A DNA stretch of 64,000 bases, taken from Streptomyces cacaoi. GTDB taxonomy: Bacteria; Actinomycetota; Actinomycetes; Streptomycetales; Streptomycetaceae. Below are positions 54,810 to 64,000 of the stretch, in pieces (position 1 is the stretch's first letter; each line of letters begins with the position of its first letter). The stretch is from positions 1-64,000 of the forward strand of contig NZ_BJMM01000036.1 in NCBI RefSeq assembly GCF_006539165.1, read 5' to 3'. The notes beneath the pieces were generated by a model, which worked only from the letters and a program-made list of their open reading frames with translations, was not told where the DNA came from and ran no database searches. A program made the translations under genes and the position numbers.

Positions 54810-56870
54810 ATGCAGACGTCTCCCACGTCAGCGAAGGTCGACTCACGGGGGAAACAGCTCGCGGCCCTGCGGCGGAAGGCGTTCACCGGGCGGCAGGCCG
54901 AACTGCGGCTGCTGCGGGAACTCATGCTCGACGAGCGGCGCGGCTGCTTCGTCGTGTGGCTGCACGGCATGGGAGGAATCGGCAAGAGCACACTGCTCCA
55001 GCGGTTCGGCGACGAGGCGGAGGAGCACGGCCGGTCCTGCCGCAGGGTCGACATGCGCGACATCGAGCCCACGGCCGAGGCGTTCCGCGCCGCGCTCGAC
55101 GCACAGGGCGGCCACGAGGAGCCCGGCGGCCCCAAGGTCCTGCTGGTGGACTCCGGTGAACTGCTGGGCCCCCTGGAGCACTGGCTGCGGCACGAGTTCC
55201 TGCCCGCGCTGCCCGCCGACGCCCTGCTCGTCGTCGCCGGACGGCAGCCGCCCGCCACCGAGTGGCGCACCGACCCGCAGTGGTGGCACGCGCTGCGCAG
55301 CGTGCAGCTGTCCAGCATGGACGACGCCGAGGCCGCGCTGCTGCTGCGCAACCGGCACGTCGACCCGGCCGATGTCCCGCTGGTCGTCCGCGCCGCGCAC
55401 GGCCTGCCGCTCGCCCTGGCGCTGATCGCCGACGCCGTGGCCCGCTGCCCGGGCACGGCCGAGCAGACCCCCCGCTGGGAACTGCGCGACTCCCCCGACC
55501 TCGTCGGTGAACTCCTGCGCCTGGTGCTGCGCGAGACGCCCACCCTGACGCAGGCCGACGCCCTGTACGTGCTGGCGCTGGCCCGCGTCACCACCGAGGA
55601 GCTGGTGCAGCACGCGCTGGAGCTGCCGCGGCAGGAGGCGCGGCGGCTGTGCGCCTGGCTGCGCGGGCTGTCGTGGGTGCGCAGCACCGGCGAGGGGCTC
55701 GTCCCGCACGAGCTGGTGCGGGACGCGCTCGTCGCCGATCTGCGCTGGCGGGGCACCGAGAAGTACGAGCGGCTCTTCCGCCGCGTCCACGACCACTTCG
55801 GCCGCAAACTGACCAAGGGCACCGGCGACCGCTGGGCGTTCGGCGCGGGCCTGGCCTATCTGGGCCGGCAGCACCACACCTTCCGCGCCGCCTTCGACTG
55901 GCGGCGGGCCGAGAGCATACGGGTGCGCCCCGCCGTCCCGCAGGAGCGGGGCACCGTGCTGGACGCCGTGGAGCGCGAGTTCGGCACCGAGGCCGGGCGC
56001 CTGGCCGAGCAGTGGTGGCACCACCGGCCCTCCGGCTTCGTCGTCGTCGAGGACCCGCAGCGCGGGGTGGTGGGCACGCTGGTGGCGCCGGTCGTCGAGC
56101 CGGAGGCGGAGGGGCTGCCCGACGACCCGGTCGTGCGGGCGGCGCTCGACCACATCGCGCTGCGGGGGCCGCTGCGGCGCTCCGAGCGGCTGCTGGTGGC
56201 CCGGTGGAGCACCAGCGGACACGAGGGCGACATCGGCGCCGGGTTCGCGCTGACCACCCTGTGGGCCAAGACGCCCGGGCTGGCCGTGAGCTGGACGTGC
56301 GCGCCCGGGCACCGTCCGGCGCTGTCGGCGGCCCTGAGCCTGTGCGGGCAGCACGCGGCGCCCGCCGTGACCGATGTCGACGGGCGGCAGATCGTCCCGC
56401 ACGTGCGCGACTGGCGCGTCGGCCCGTTCACCGCGTGGAGCGACGGGCTGCGTGCCCGGCTGCTGGCGGACGAACCGGGCGAAGCGGTCGTCACGGAGGA
56501 GCCCGCCGAACCACAGCTTCCCTGGCCGGAGTTCACCGAGGCCGTCAAGCAGGGCTACCGTCATCTCCAGGAGCCGGGGCGCCTCGCGCAGAACGCCCTG
56601 CTGGGCACCTCGCTGGTACCGGCCGGCGGGGATGTCTCGGCACTGCGCGAGGTGCTCACCGACACGGTGGCCCGGCTGCGGTCGGACCCCGGCCGCAGGC
56701 AGCTCGGCGACATCCTGGAGATCACCTATCTGACGGGGCCGCGCAGTCAGCAGGCCGCGGCGCACCGTGCCGCGCTCTCCTTCAGCACGTACCGGCGGCG
56801 CCTGTCCAGCGCGCTGACGCAGGCCGCCGAACTGCTGCGGGAGCGCGCGCTGTACGGGGCCCCGGAGTGA
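54810..56870 (+). CDS. STAND-type AAA ATPase
   Basis: The protein has 686 residues from ATG 54810. The P-loop is VWLHGMGGIGKSTLLQRF (residues ~49-66), with Walker B KVLLVDSGELLG near residue 110 and GLPLALALIADAV (the GxP of STAND/NB-ARC-like ATPases). A winged-helix part follows. The middle (about 370-540) contains HRPSGFVVVEDPQRGVVGTLVAPVVEP, which resembles an acetyltransferase-like fold. The C-terminus (LSFSTYRRRLSSALTQAAELLRERAL) looks like a DNA-binding or dimer helix set. No TPR or WD40 sensor is evident. It is 64 bp upstream of the ricin-fold gene and may be in one operon. Role unknown; signalling or defence-type regulation is possible. Confidence 0.75.
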   Translation: MQTSPTSAKVDSRGKQLAALRRKAFTGRQAELRLLRELMLDERRGCFVVWLHGMGGIGKSTLLQRFGDEAEEHGRSCRRVDMRDIEPTAEAFRAALDAQGGHEEPGGPKVLLVDSGELLGPLEHWLRHEFLPALPADALLVVAGRQPPATEWRTDPQWWHALRSVQLSSMDDAEAALLLRNRHVDPADVPLVVRAAHGLPLALALIADAVARCPGTAEQTPRWELRDSPDLVGELLRLVLRETPTLTQADALYVLALARVTTEELVQHALELPRQEARRLCAWLRGLSWVRSTGEGLVPHELVRDALVADLRWRGTEKYERLFRRVHDHFGRKLTKGTGDRWAFGAGLAYLGRQHHTFRAAFDWRRAESIRVRPAVPQERGTVLDAVEREFGTEAGRLAEQWWHHRPSGFVVVEDPQRGVVGTLVAPVVEPEAEGLPDDPVVRAALDHIALRGPLRRSERLLVARWSTSGHEGDIGAGFALTTLWAKTPGLAVSWTCAPGHRPALSAALSLCGQHAAPAVTDVDGRQIVPHVRDWRVGPFTAWSDGLRARLLADEPGEAVVTEEPAEPQLPWPEFTEAVKQGYRHLQEPGRLAQNALLGTSLVPAGGDVSALREVLTDTVARLRSDPGRRQLGDILEITYLTGPRSQQAAAHRAALSFSTYRRRLSSALTQAAELLRERALYGAPE

Positions 56871-56934
56871 CGGCCACCACCCCGCGCCGGCCCGGAAGGA
56901 CCGGGCACCGGCGAGATCGAGGAAGAGAACGGCG

Positions 56935-57813
56935 ATGAGTGAGACGGAGCAGGACGATACGAAGCGCAGGCAGCGGGCGCGGTTCGCCGACGCGCTGACC
57001 ACAACCGCCCAACAGCCCGGGGAGCGCTCCCGGCTCGGCGCCCGGGTCGCCGGCGCCGTCGCCGTCCTGGCCCTGGCCGCGGGCGGCACCCTGGGCCTGA
57101 GCGCCTGGCGCAGCTACCAGGCCGACGAGGACGCCAAGAAGGAGAAACTGGCCGCCGAGCAGGCCGCGGCACGCAAACAGATCACCAAGTCGCCCTCGGC
57201 GACGCCGGAGCCGTCGAAGTCGGAGCACACCCCGGAGTCCGCACCGCGCAAGCACGTCTCCGAGCCGGACCCGGAGCCCTCTACGACCATCCGCGCCCCT
57301 CAGGAGAAGAAGACGGAGCAGGATGTGAAGTCCCGCTCCACCGCGAACCGTTCCCGGGTGCTGCTGAAGAACGCGCAGTCCGGGCTGTGCGCCGATCTGC
57401 CGTACTACGACGGCGTCGGCGAGACCGGCACCCCGGTCAGCCAGTTCCGGTGCGACGGCACCGACCAGGACAACCAGCTGTGGGACGTACGGGTCAAGCA
57501 CCCCGGAAAGGGCCCGAACGGGGCCGACCTGGTGCTGATACGCAACGTCAAGGACGGCTACTGCCTGGATCTGCCCGACCTCGGCCCCAAGCCGCCGGGC
57601 ACCGTCGTCCAGGAGGCCAACTGCCACGAGACGCTCAAGGACAACGAGCTGTGGTGGGTGGACCCGCAGCCGAACCGGACCCTGCTGGTCCGCAACTTCG
57701 CCAGCAACAACCTGTGTCTGAAGGTGCCGGGCCCGGACCTGAAGAAGCTGGACAAGCCGCTGGTCATCGGCCCGTGCAACGACGGCGCCACCCGCTGGCG
57801 CTTCGTCCGCTGA
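56935..57813 (+). CDS. Membrane-anchored ricin-type beta-trefoil protein
   Basis: The protein has 292 residues, with ATG behind GAGGAAGAGAA. There is a cytoplasmic basic N-terminus, one membrane helix (VAGAVAVLALAAGGTLGLSAW, about 39-59), a charged Lys/Glu/Pro spacer (to ~140), then a ricin-like domain with repeated segments LLKNAQSGLCADLPYYDG, LIRNVKDGYCLDLPDLG and LVRNFASNNLCLKVPG. Each contains the conserved (C)-L-x-(V/L) pattern and paired cysteines. The domain faces outside and may bind sugar or protein. It is likely co-transcribed with the STAND ATPase and convergent with the giant gene. Confidence 0.82.
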   Translation: MSETEQDDTKRRQRARFADALTTTAQQPGERSRLGARVAGAVAVLALAAGGTLGLSAWRSYQADEDAKKEKLAAEQAAARKQITKSPSATPEPSKSEHTPESAPRKHVSEPDPEPSTTIRAPQEKKTEQDVKSRSTANRSRVLLKNAQSGLCADLPYYDGVGETGTPVSQFRCDGTDQDNQLWDVRVKHPGKGPNGADLVLIRNVKDGYCLDLPDLGPKPPGTVVQEANCHETLKDNELWWVDPQPNRTLLVRNFASNNLCLKVPGPDLKKLDKPLVIGPCNDGATRWRFVR

Positions 57814-57882
57814 GCCGGCACCGGCCCCCGCACACCGCCGCCGGCCGCCCTTGAGCGGCCGCGGGACCGCCACCGACCGACC

Positions 57883-57921
57883 GAGCCGGCCCGTACGGAT
57901 CTCTCCCGTACGGGCCGGCTC
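57883..57921. terminator. Bidirectional terminator
   Basis: GAGCCGGCCCGTACGG pairs with CCGTACGGGCCGGCTC over 16 perfect base pairs with a 7-nt loop, between the convergent ricin-fold gene and the giant gene. Confidence 0.9.
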
Positions 57922-57935
57922 CGTCATGTGCGGCG

Positions 57936-60900
57936 TCAGCCGGCGGGCGGGGTCCCGTCGAGCGGGGTGCGGGCGCCGCCGACGCCCTCCCAGCACCGGT
58001 CGGCGCTCAGCCGGCCCGCGATCCCCGGCATGGCCGACCAGGTGTCGCGCTGGACGCCCTGCTGGTGCAGCCGCTCGGTGCGGGCCTCCTGCACCGCGTT
58101 CTCCGCCTCGGTGAACTCCCGTTGGCGGCTGTCGCGTTCGCCGGTCGCCGTGGCCAGCCCCTGCCGGGCCTCGCCCAGGTTCCGCTCCGCCGTCGTCACC
58201 TGCCCGGCGGCGGCCGTCGCCTCCCTCTCCCGGTCGGCGACCGTCTCCGTGGCGCCGCGCACGGCCTCGTCCGCGGCGGCCCGGGCGCCCTGTGCGCGCT
58301 CCAGGTCCCGCTCGGCCTCCGCCAGCAGATCGCGCAGCGGTGCCAACGCCTCCTCCGCCGGGGGTTCGGCCCCGGCCGGGGTGCGTGTGGCCGCGTCCAG
58401 CGCGTCCCGGGTCGCCTGCACCCGCTGCTGGGCCCGGGTCACGCCCTCCAGCGCGTCGTCGAGGGCCTGTTGCGCGGTCGCCAGCTCCCCGCGCGCACCG
58501 GCCAGCCGCCCGTCGGCCTCCTGCTGCCGCTGGACGGCACCCTGGTGGGCCTCGGTCGCCGTGTCGAGCGCCGTCTGCGCATCGGTCACCGCGCCCTGCG
58601 CCCGCCCGAGTTCCTGCCGTGCCTCCTCCAGCGCCGGCGCCAGCTCCTGCTCCCGGGAGGCCGCGTCGGCCTCGGCCGCCATCGCGTCGGCGTGGGCGAC
58701 GAAGTTGGTCCGCAGGCTTCCCCAGGCGTGCGCCGTCGTGGGAGTGAGGTCGGTGAGGGTGCCGTCGGCCGCGAACGGCCAGAACCGCAGCCCGGTCGGG
58801 CCCCGCAGCACCATCTCCACCGGCCGCCCGGCGGCGACGGCCGTGCGGGAGCCGATGTACAGCGCGCGGGAGAGCCCCGTGCTCTGCGGGTCGGTGCCGA
58901 CGTCCAGCCACAGCTGCACGCCGCCCTCGCCGTGGCCGATACCGTCGGCCAGCACCCGGGGCAGTTCCGAGAGCGGGTGGCGCCGCCAGTCCCGCAGCGC
59001 CTCGTCGGGCTGGTCGGCCAGCAGGCCCGGCAGGTCGTGGACCCGGGAGGCCGTGCGCGGCCCGAGGACGCCGTGGCCGAGCAGATCGGTGTCGAACAGC
59101 CGCACCGTGCCGCTGCCGGTGACGTACCGGGTGCCCTCCGGGCCGTGCACGGCGATGACGGCGTCCACCAGCGTCTCGTGGCTGCGGGTGCCGTTGCCGT
59201 CCGCGGGCCGTTCGGGCCTGCCGGTCATCAGCCGGTCGCGGTCGACGGCGAGCGCCGAGCCGGCGCCCGAGCGGGAGACCGGCTGCCGGGACAGCACCGG
59301 CACCGTGACGCTCACCAGGTGCAGGTTCTCGCCGTTGCCGCTCTCGGTGGACTGGTAGCCCATCGTCGCGACGCTGTTGGACGACGTGGATCCGCTGACG
59401 GTCCGGGTGGGCCGCCACAGCCGGTCGACGGCGATGTCCTCCGCTTCCGTGACGGGCCGCGGGTTGTGCAGCGTCACCTCCAGCGTGGGTGTCTGCTCGC
59501 CCTGTTCGTCCTCCGGCCAGGCGCCCGGCATGGAGGCGCCGCGCGGTGCCGGGGTGTCCGCCGGTGTGACGGTCAGCCGGCCGGCCTGGATCAGCTCGGC
59601 GAACCAGTGTGCCGCCGACTCCGGGTTCTCCCCGTCCGGGATCCGGCCGCCGCCCAGGCCCGGCGCGACGGTCCGCAGGGCCTGTGCCAGCTCCGGGAAC
59701 GCGTTGAAGCTCTGCACCGGCGTCGGGCCGGACGGCACGACCCGGGGCCCGGGCGTGAACGGCCGTCCCTGCGGCGGCGCCTGCGCGGGCGCGGTCTGCT
59801 GCGGCGTCTGTCCCGGTGCGGTCTGCCCGGTCCCGGCCGGCTGTGCGGCCGGCTGCTGTGCCGCGGGCCGCGGCGGGGGCAGGAGCCGGGGGTCCTGCGT
59901 GTGGGTCGCGGGACGCAGCGGCGGATCCACCTGGCGCGGCGGCACCGACTCGGAGGCGGTGAACCGCAGGGCGACATCGGCCGGCACATGGACCTCGCGC
60001 GGCGGCCTGCCGTGCAGCATCCGCGACAGCCGTCCGATGAGACCGCTGGCGCCGCCCTCGTCGGCCCAGGAGAGCAGCCCGTTGGTGAGCACGCCGCCGA
60101 CCAGGTCCGGCGGCCAGTTCCAGACCAGTTCGGAGCGCACGCTGCCGACGATGGTGTAGCCGACGACGAAGTCCGCCGCGTTCCCGGTACGCGACCAGAA
60201 CCGCTGGTCGATCGCGGACTCGGAGCCGATCGTCCGGCTCCGCGACGAGGAGGCCGACAGGACGGGCCCCGTCCGGTCGATCCGGCCCGCGTTGGGCCGC
60301 GGATAGCGGGAGATGGGGTTCGCGGACACCTGGAGGGAGCCGCTGGTGCTCCTCGACCCGGACCGCTGGTCGGCCACCTCGATGTCCTGCTGCTCCAGCG
60401 CCGTGCCCTCCCCGGCCGGACGGCCGCGCAGCCGGCCCAGCCCGGGCGTCTGGAGCTCCGGCTCGGCGGAGAGCGTGACCTCCACCAGCCGGGTACCGCC
60501 CGCCGAGGCGTGCCGGAACCACAGCCGCACCGTGCCGCGCCCCGGCAGGGCCCGCAGCACACCGGGAGCGGTGAGGTCGGCGAGCCGGGTGGCCACGCCG
60601 CGCACGAACGCCGAGTGACCGGGCCGGGTCACACCGGGCGCCTCGCTCTCCACGAGGGCGGTGATCTCCCGGTACAGCCGGTCGCGGCTCTCGGTGCGCT
60701 GCACCGGGTGCGCGAACTGGGTCACCGACAGCACGGCCGCCAGCCCGGGCTGCCGGGTGCGCACGAAGTGGTCCGGCAGCGGCACCGTCGGCTGAGTCGT
60801 CACCGGCGCCGGCAGCCCGGGCACCCCGGCGAACCACTGGGCGTAGCGCTGGAGTTGGCCGGGCGCGAGGGAGAAGTGCATCGCGCGCGGCAGATCCACG

Positions 60901-63900
60901 GCCACGGTGATCCCCGGCCGGCTGCCCAGGCCGACCGCGTTGGCGGGGCCGTTGCGGGTGCCCCAGCGCAGGGTGATCAGCAAGGTGGCGTCGGTGGTGA
61001 TGCCGTGCTGGTCGTTCGCCTCCACCGGGGACCGGGTCGTCGTGCTGGACCGGGAGTTGCCGTGCGCGTCCTCGGTCCGCCGGCTGCCGGCCCCCCGCCC
61101 GCTCGGGTTGGCCTGGAAGGCCCGCGGTGTGGTGCCGTCCGGCAGCGGGCTGGGCGCCGACTGGAGGCCGGTGACTCCGACGCCGACCTGGTGGGAGCGG
61201 GCCACCGAGCGCTGGTGCCCCGAGGTGTCCGTCGAGGACAGGTCCGACTCGCCGTAGGTGTTGTACGAGCCGGTGTGCGTCGGGTTGTGCAGATAGCCCT
61301 GGATCTCCAGGGACGCCTCCTGGTCGGCCCCCAGACCCGGCAGCGCCAGCCCCTCGATGAGGTAGGTGCCGTTGAAGATCTGGTGTGCGCGGCCGAGCAG
61401 GGCCGCGGGCCGGGTGGCCTGGTGCAGCACCTCTCCGAGGAACGCGCCCTGGTTCTCCGCCGATCCGCCGGCCACGTAGCCGGCGACCCGGTTGCCCGCC
61501 GCCGTCACCCAGCCCGGCAGCCGCTGCCCGACCGCCTGGAGGGCGTTGCCGAGCGGGCTCGTGGTGTGCCCGGGGTAGGTGCCGGTCACCAGCTGGTGGA
61601 ACGCCTCCTGCACGGTGGCGCTGCCGCGGAAGCTGTCGACGAGCGCGTCGTCCGGCAGCCGGGTCAGCCCGGGCAGGGGCTGCCCGTTCCGGTCCGTCCC
61701 GCCGAGCCGGCTGTGGTCGGACCGCGGGCCGTCGTTGACCGGCTCACGGATGGTGTCCCGCGGCGGCGGCGCCGCCGGGCCGATGAACGGCTCGACGGTG
61801 TGGTGGTGCGGCACCGCCAGCCGGATGTGGCCCGGCACGGTGGGCCGCGCCCCCGCGGGCCGCGCCGTCGGGAGGCCCTGCTGTGTCGACGCCGGCGCCG
61901 ACGCCGAAGCCGACGAGGAAGAGGCCGCCGAGGACGACGACGCACCGGGCTGCCCGGACGCGGGATCGGCGAACCGGACAACCGGTTCCGTCGCCGTCCC
62001 CTCGTACAGGTCCAGGCCCAACAGGGCCGGGACGTCGAAGAGTTCGGTGCCCGCCGCCATGGCGATGGCGAACTGGTCCGTGCCGAAGGCGGAACCCTGC
62101 GAGCGGGTGCGGGAGTACGTACGGCCCCCGGTGTAGTCCGCCGTGGTGTCCACGGCCCAGCGGCCGGCGTGGCCGAGCGGCCAGCGCGGGCCGCCGCCCC
62201 CGCCCGCCGTCCAGCCCAGCACGTTGCCGCGGCTGTGCGCGCCGTGGGTCTCGTAGGAGGCGACACCCATCGTCTCCACACCGGGCAGCCTGCGGCTGTG
62301 CTCGGCGTGCCGGCTGTGGTCGCGCTGCACCCCGAACCTGAGCTGGACCCGGCGGGTGCCGGTCATCCTTCCCGGCACCTCGAACCATGCGCGGCGCCCG
62401 CCGTCCACGGCGTCCGGCACCGAGGTGGGCAGCCCGAAGTCGGAGCGCATCTGGTGGAAGCGCCGCAGATTGATCAGCTGGGCACGGACGCGCGGCCCGT
62501 CCAGCGTCGCGCGGGTGTGGTCGGCCGGCGGCAGGAAACCCTCGGCACGCAGCCACTCCTCGGCCCGCTCGAACATGGCCCGGGCGCCCTCGACCCGCAG
62601 CGGGGTCGCCGCCGTGCCGATGCTGTCCAGGTTCTCCAACGCCTCGGGCAGCGCCCGGCGTTCCGTCGGCGTCGGCCGGTTCCCGAGCGCGGTCTGCCGC
62701 TGCGGCAGCCGCATCCGGACGCCGTCCTCCCACGGGCCGAACGTGCGCTGGATCGCGCCGCCGCCGGCCGGTACCAGCGTCACCGTGTACTGCACGGCGG
62801 CCGGTGCCACCAGATGGCCCTCTGCGGTGTACAGCGCGTGCGTCAGCGTGGCGCTGCTGCCGGAGCCGAACGCGTCGCTCGTCTGCCAGCTCGCCCCGGC
62901 CTTGCCGAACACGCCGCCGCCGATGAGGGTGGCCGCGTTCGGGTGCCCGGCCGCCTGGTCCGGCGTGAACTGCGGTCCGCCGCTGCCGTCCAGGCCCGCG
63001 CCGCTGGTGAGCCGCGACGCGCTGTCCACGGACGAGGTGTGGGCGAGATAGGTCTCCAGCGAGAACTGGCCGTCGTGGGTCCGCGACCGCGCGGCGCCCG
63101 GCCGGAACACGGCCTCCAGACGCACCACACCGATCGGGTTGCCGGACTCGTCCTGGAGCACCGGCGAGAACACGCCGCCGCCGTGGTGCAACGGGGCGCC
63201 GCCGCGCTGCATCTGCTCGGACAGGAAGCCCGTCAGATCGTTGCGGGAGGTCTCGTCCATGCCGCGCAGCGGGGCGAAGTCCTCGTCGGTCAGCACCTCG
63301 TCGAGCAGCCGGCCCGGCTCGGTGACGTCGTCGACCCCCCACAGCGGAAGGTCGCCCAGGCCCGCCGGCTCGGGCAGATCCTGTGTGCTGCCGTCGCCGA
63401 GTGCCGCGTGCTCGGGGAACCAGGCCGTCACCCGGCCGTGCTGCCGCTCCGGGCTCCAGGCGTCCCCCGGCGCGTTCCGCGGGGTGTCGGTACGCAGCTG
63501 CCAGGCGCTCATGTAGCTCACGGCCTGCGCCGGGTCGGTCGACCGGTGCACCGAGGTGACCTGCACGGAGTCGCCCGACGTCACCGACTCGGACAGCTGG
63601 TTGTGGGTGAGCGAGAGCGTGAGCGAACCGTCGAACCAGCGCAGCGGTCCCGCCGGCCCGTTGTAGATCGCGATCCACGGGATCGGCACCGTGCGGTAGG
63701 TGCCGGAGCTCTCCGTGCTGGAGGACGACTGCGCCGCCTCGCTGCGCCGCTCCACCGCCCGGTGGCGCGGCACCATGGAGACGCTGCCCGCCCCCGGCGC
63801 CGGACGGGCGCCGGTGAACCGCATCCGCACATCGACGGTGCGCTCCCGGCCGCCGATGTTCAGCGTCACCCGGTGGCCGCGGCTGCTGCGGATGTAGGGC

Positions 63901-64000
63901 AGGTTCAGCGCGATCTCCGTGGCGCCCAACTGCTCCTGGAGCTGCGGCAGCGCCTCCCGTGCGGCGTCGCTGTCGGGTGCGATGCCGAGCGAGTCCAGCA
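57936..64000 (-). CDS. C-terminal ~2,020 residues of a giant protein (runs off right edge)
   Basis: The frame is open to the window edge, where it reads LDSLGIAPDSDAAREALPQL before LGATEIALNLPYIRS. No good start exists inside, so the gene continues to the right. The visible part consists of large beta-rich repeats, with motifs such as HSRRLPGVETMGVASYETHGAHSRGNVLGWTAGGGG and SGSTSSNSVATMGYQSTESGNGENLHL. Ser-rich or Pro/Gln-rich linkers (PAAQQPAAQPAGTGQTAPGQ) separate them. The last ~230 residues are a long Ala/Glu/Arg coiled coil (EQELAPALEEARQELG onward) before a short tail with one Cys (SADRCWEGVGG). There is no membrane segment in this part. Giant streptomycete proteins of this style are often annotated only as hypothetical or with a lonely-Cys domain; a polymorphic-toxin or surface role is possible. 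I cannot assign a function. Confidence 0.8.
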   Translation of the reverse strand, partial: LDSLGIAPDSDAAREALPQLQEQLGATEIALNLPYIRSSRGHRVTLNIGGRERTVDVRMRFTGARPAPGAGSVSMVPRHRAVERRSEAAQSSSSTESSGTYRTVPIPWIAIYNGPAGPLRWFDGSLTLSLTHNQLSESVTSGDSVQVTSVHRSTDPAQAVSYMSAWQLRTDTPRNAPGDAWSPERQHGRVTAWFPEHAALGDGSTQDLPEPAGLGDLPLWGVDDVTEPGRLLDEVLTDEDFAPLRGMDETSRNDLTGFLSEQMQRGGAPLHHGGGVFSPVLQDESGNPIGVVRLEAVFRPGAARSRTHDGQFSLETYLAHTSSVDSASRLTSGAGLDGSGGPQFTPDQAAGHPNAATLIGGGVFGKAGASWQTSDAFGSGSSATLTHALYTAEGHLVAPAAVQYTVTLVPAGGGAIQRTFGPWEDGVRMRLPQRQTALGNRPTPTERRALPEALENLDSIGTAATPLRVEGARAMFERAEEWLRAEGFLPPADHTRATLDGPRVRAQLINLRRFHQMRSDFGLPTSVPDAVDGGRRAWFEVPGRMTGTRRVQLRFGVQRDHSRHAEHSRRLPGVETMGVASYETHGAHSRGNVLGWTAGGGGGPRWPLGHAGRWAVDTTADYTGGRTYSRTRSQGSAFGTDQFAIAMAAGTELFDVPALLGLDLYEGTATEPVVRFADPASGQPGASSSSAASSSSASASAPASTQQGLPTARPAGARPTVPGHIRLAVPHHHTVEPFIGPAAPPPRDTIREPVNDGPRSDHSRLGGTDRNGQPLPGLTRLPDDALVDSFRGSATVQEAFHQLVTGTYPGHTTSPLGNALQAVGQRLPGWVTAAGNRVAGYVAGGSAENQGAFLGEVLHQATRPAALLGRAHQIFNGTYLIEGLALPGLGADQEASLEIQGYLHNPTHTGSYNTYGESDLSSTDTSGHQRSVARSHQVGVGVTGLQSAPSPLPDGTTPRAFQANPSGRGAGSRRTEDAHGNSRSSTTTRSPVEANDQHGITTDATLLITLRWGTRNGPANAVGLGSRPGITVAVDLPRAMHFSLAPGQLQRYAQWFAGVPGLPAPVTTQPTVPLPDHFVRTRQPGLAAVLSVTQFAHPVQRTESRDRLYREITALVESEAPGVTRPGHSAFVRGVATRLADLTAPGVLRALPGRGTVRLWFRHASAGGTRLVEVTLSAEPELQTPGLGRLRGRPAGEGTALEQQDIEVADQRSGSRSTSGSLQVSANPISRYPRPNAGRIDRTGPVLSASSSRSRTIGSESAIDQRFWSRTGNAADFVVGYTIVGSVRSELVWNWPPDLVGGVLTNGLLSWADEGGASGLIGRLSRMLHGRPPREVHVPADVALRFTASESVPPRQVDPPLRPATHTQDPRLLPPPRPAAQQPAAQPAGTGQTAPGQTPQQTAPAQAPPQGRPFTPGPRVVPSGPTPVQSFNAFPELAQALRTVAPGLGGGRIPDGENPESAAHWFAELIQAGRLTVTPADTPAPRGASMPGAWPEDEQGEQTPTLEVTLHNPRPVTEAEDIAVDRLWRPTRTVSGSTSSNSVATMGYQSTESGNGENLHLVSVTVPVLSRQPVSRSGAGSALAVDRDRLMTGRPERPADGNGTRSHETLVDAVIAVHGPEGTRYVTGSGTVRLFDTDLLGHGVLGPRTASRVHDLPGLLADQPDEALRDWRRHPLSELPRVLADGIGHGEGGVQLWLDVGTDPQSTGLSRALYIGSRTAVAAGRPVEMVLRGPTGLRFWPFAADGTLTDLTPTTAHAWGSLRTNFVAHADAMAAEADAASREQELAPALEEARQELGRAQGAVTDAQTALDTATEAHQGAVQRQQEADGRLAGARGELATAQQALDDALEGVTRAQQRVQATRDALDAATRTPAGAEPPAEEALAPLRDLLAEAERDLERAQGARAAADEAVRGATETVADREREATAAAGQVTTAERNLGEARQGLATATGERDSRQREFTEAENAVQEARTERLHQQGVQRDTWSAMPGIAGRLSADRCWEGVGGARTPLDGTPPAG

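Noticed and set aside
56782..60837. 1,351-codon minus-strand frame across the ricin-fold gene and giant gene
   Set aside because: It is Arg/Gly-rich out-of-frame sequence crossing a strong terminator; the other frame carries repeats and coiled coil.

Overview
The window is about 72-75% G+C by eye, uses GTG and TTG starts freely, and has tightly packed operons joined by ATGA/GTGA overlaps. Its gene families (MbtH, YtrA-type GntR, CbtAB, KstR2, Ksh/Hsa/Ipd enzymes) are typical of a filamentous actinomycete, most likely Streptomyces or a close relative. No rRNA, tRNA, CRISPR array, transposase or integrase was seen.

Layout. (1) 1-8.4 kb is the edge of a nonribosomal peptide locus: the first 70 codons of an adenylation domain at the left edge, a serine hydrolase that looks like a stand-alone penicillin-binding-protein-type thioesterase, a winged-helix regulator, a GntR/PH-like/ABC exporter block, an MbtH-like protein and a CoA-acylating aldehyde dehydrogenase. 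(2) 8.7-14.0 kb holds a cobalamin riboswitch driving cbtB-cbtA, a 2-hydroxyacid dehydrogenase, a metallo-beta-lactamase-fold hydrolase, a decayed TetR gene, a phosphatase-fold protein without its catalytic histidines, and an 88-bp minisatellite. (3) 14.0-27.6 kb is a nearly complete KstR2-type regulon for the steroid C and D rings (the HIP pathway): two SDRs, echA20, ipdA, ipdB, ipdC, fadA6, kstR2, ipdF, fadE30, a crotonase, fadE31, fadE32 and fadE33. Both divergent promoters carry near-identical KstR2-like operators. (4) 27.8-30.6 kb is an intervening patch: a VOC protein, a WYL regulator, a relic of an acyl-CoA dehydrogenase gene, a 39-codon ORF coupled to an iminopeptidase-like hydrolase. 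(5) 30.6-52.0 kb carries ring A and B steroid degradation: kstD, hsaC, fadD3, hsaB, hsaA, kshA, kshB, hsaE, hsaG, hsaF, hsaD. It also holds PadR, TetR and IclR regulators and an LLM oxidoreductase/SDR/esterase operon of unknown step. (6) 52-64 kb is accessory: secreted and membrane proteins, a Dabb-domain protein, a STAND-type ATPase, a ricin-fold protein and the last ~2,020 codons of a giant protein that runs off the right edge.

How it works together. KstD and KshAB open ring B. HsaAB and HsaC hydroxylate and cleave the aromatised ring A. HsaD splits the product into HIP and a hydroxydienoate, and HsaEGF convert the latter to central metabolites. FadD3 activates HIP, and the KstR2 regulon degrades it. 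No side-chain genes (FadE28/29-, ChsH-, CYP125- or Mce4-like) are visible here.

The most novel point is regulation. No KstR-like regulator is visible in the window. Instead I find two recurrent, so far unexplained palindromes: TCCCG-N5-YGGGA at four sites, each 86-137 bp upstream of hsaC, hsaA, kshA or hsaE, and GTATTTC-N5-(G/A)-rich arm at three sites, at fadD3/hsaB, padR/LLM and kshA/iclR. Together with the KstR2 sites they suggest a three-layer control circuit for steroid catabolism. All functional statements come from reading the sequence and from family knowledge; no database search was run.
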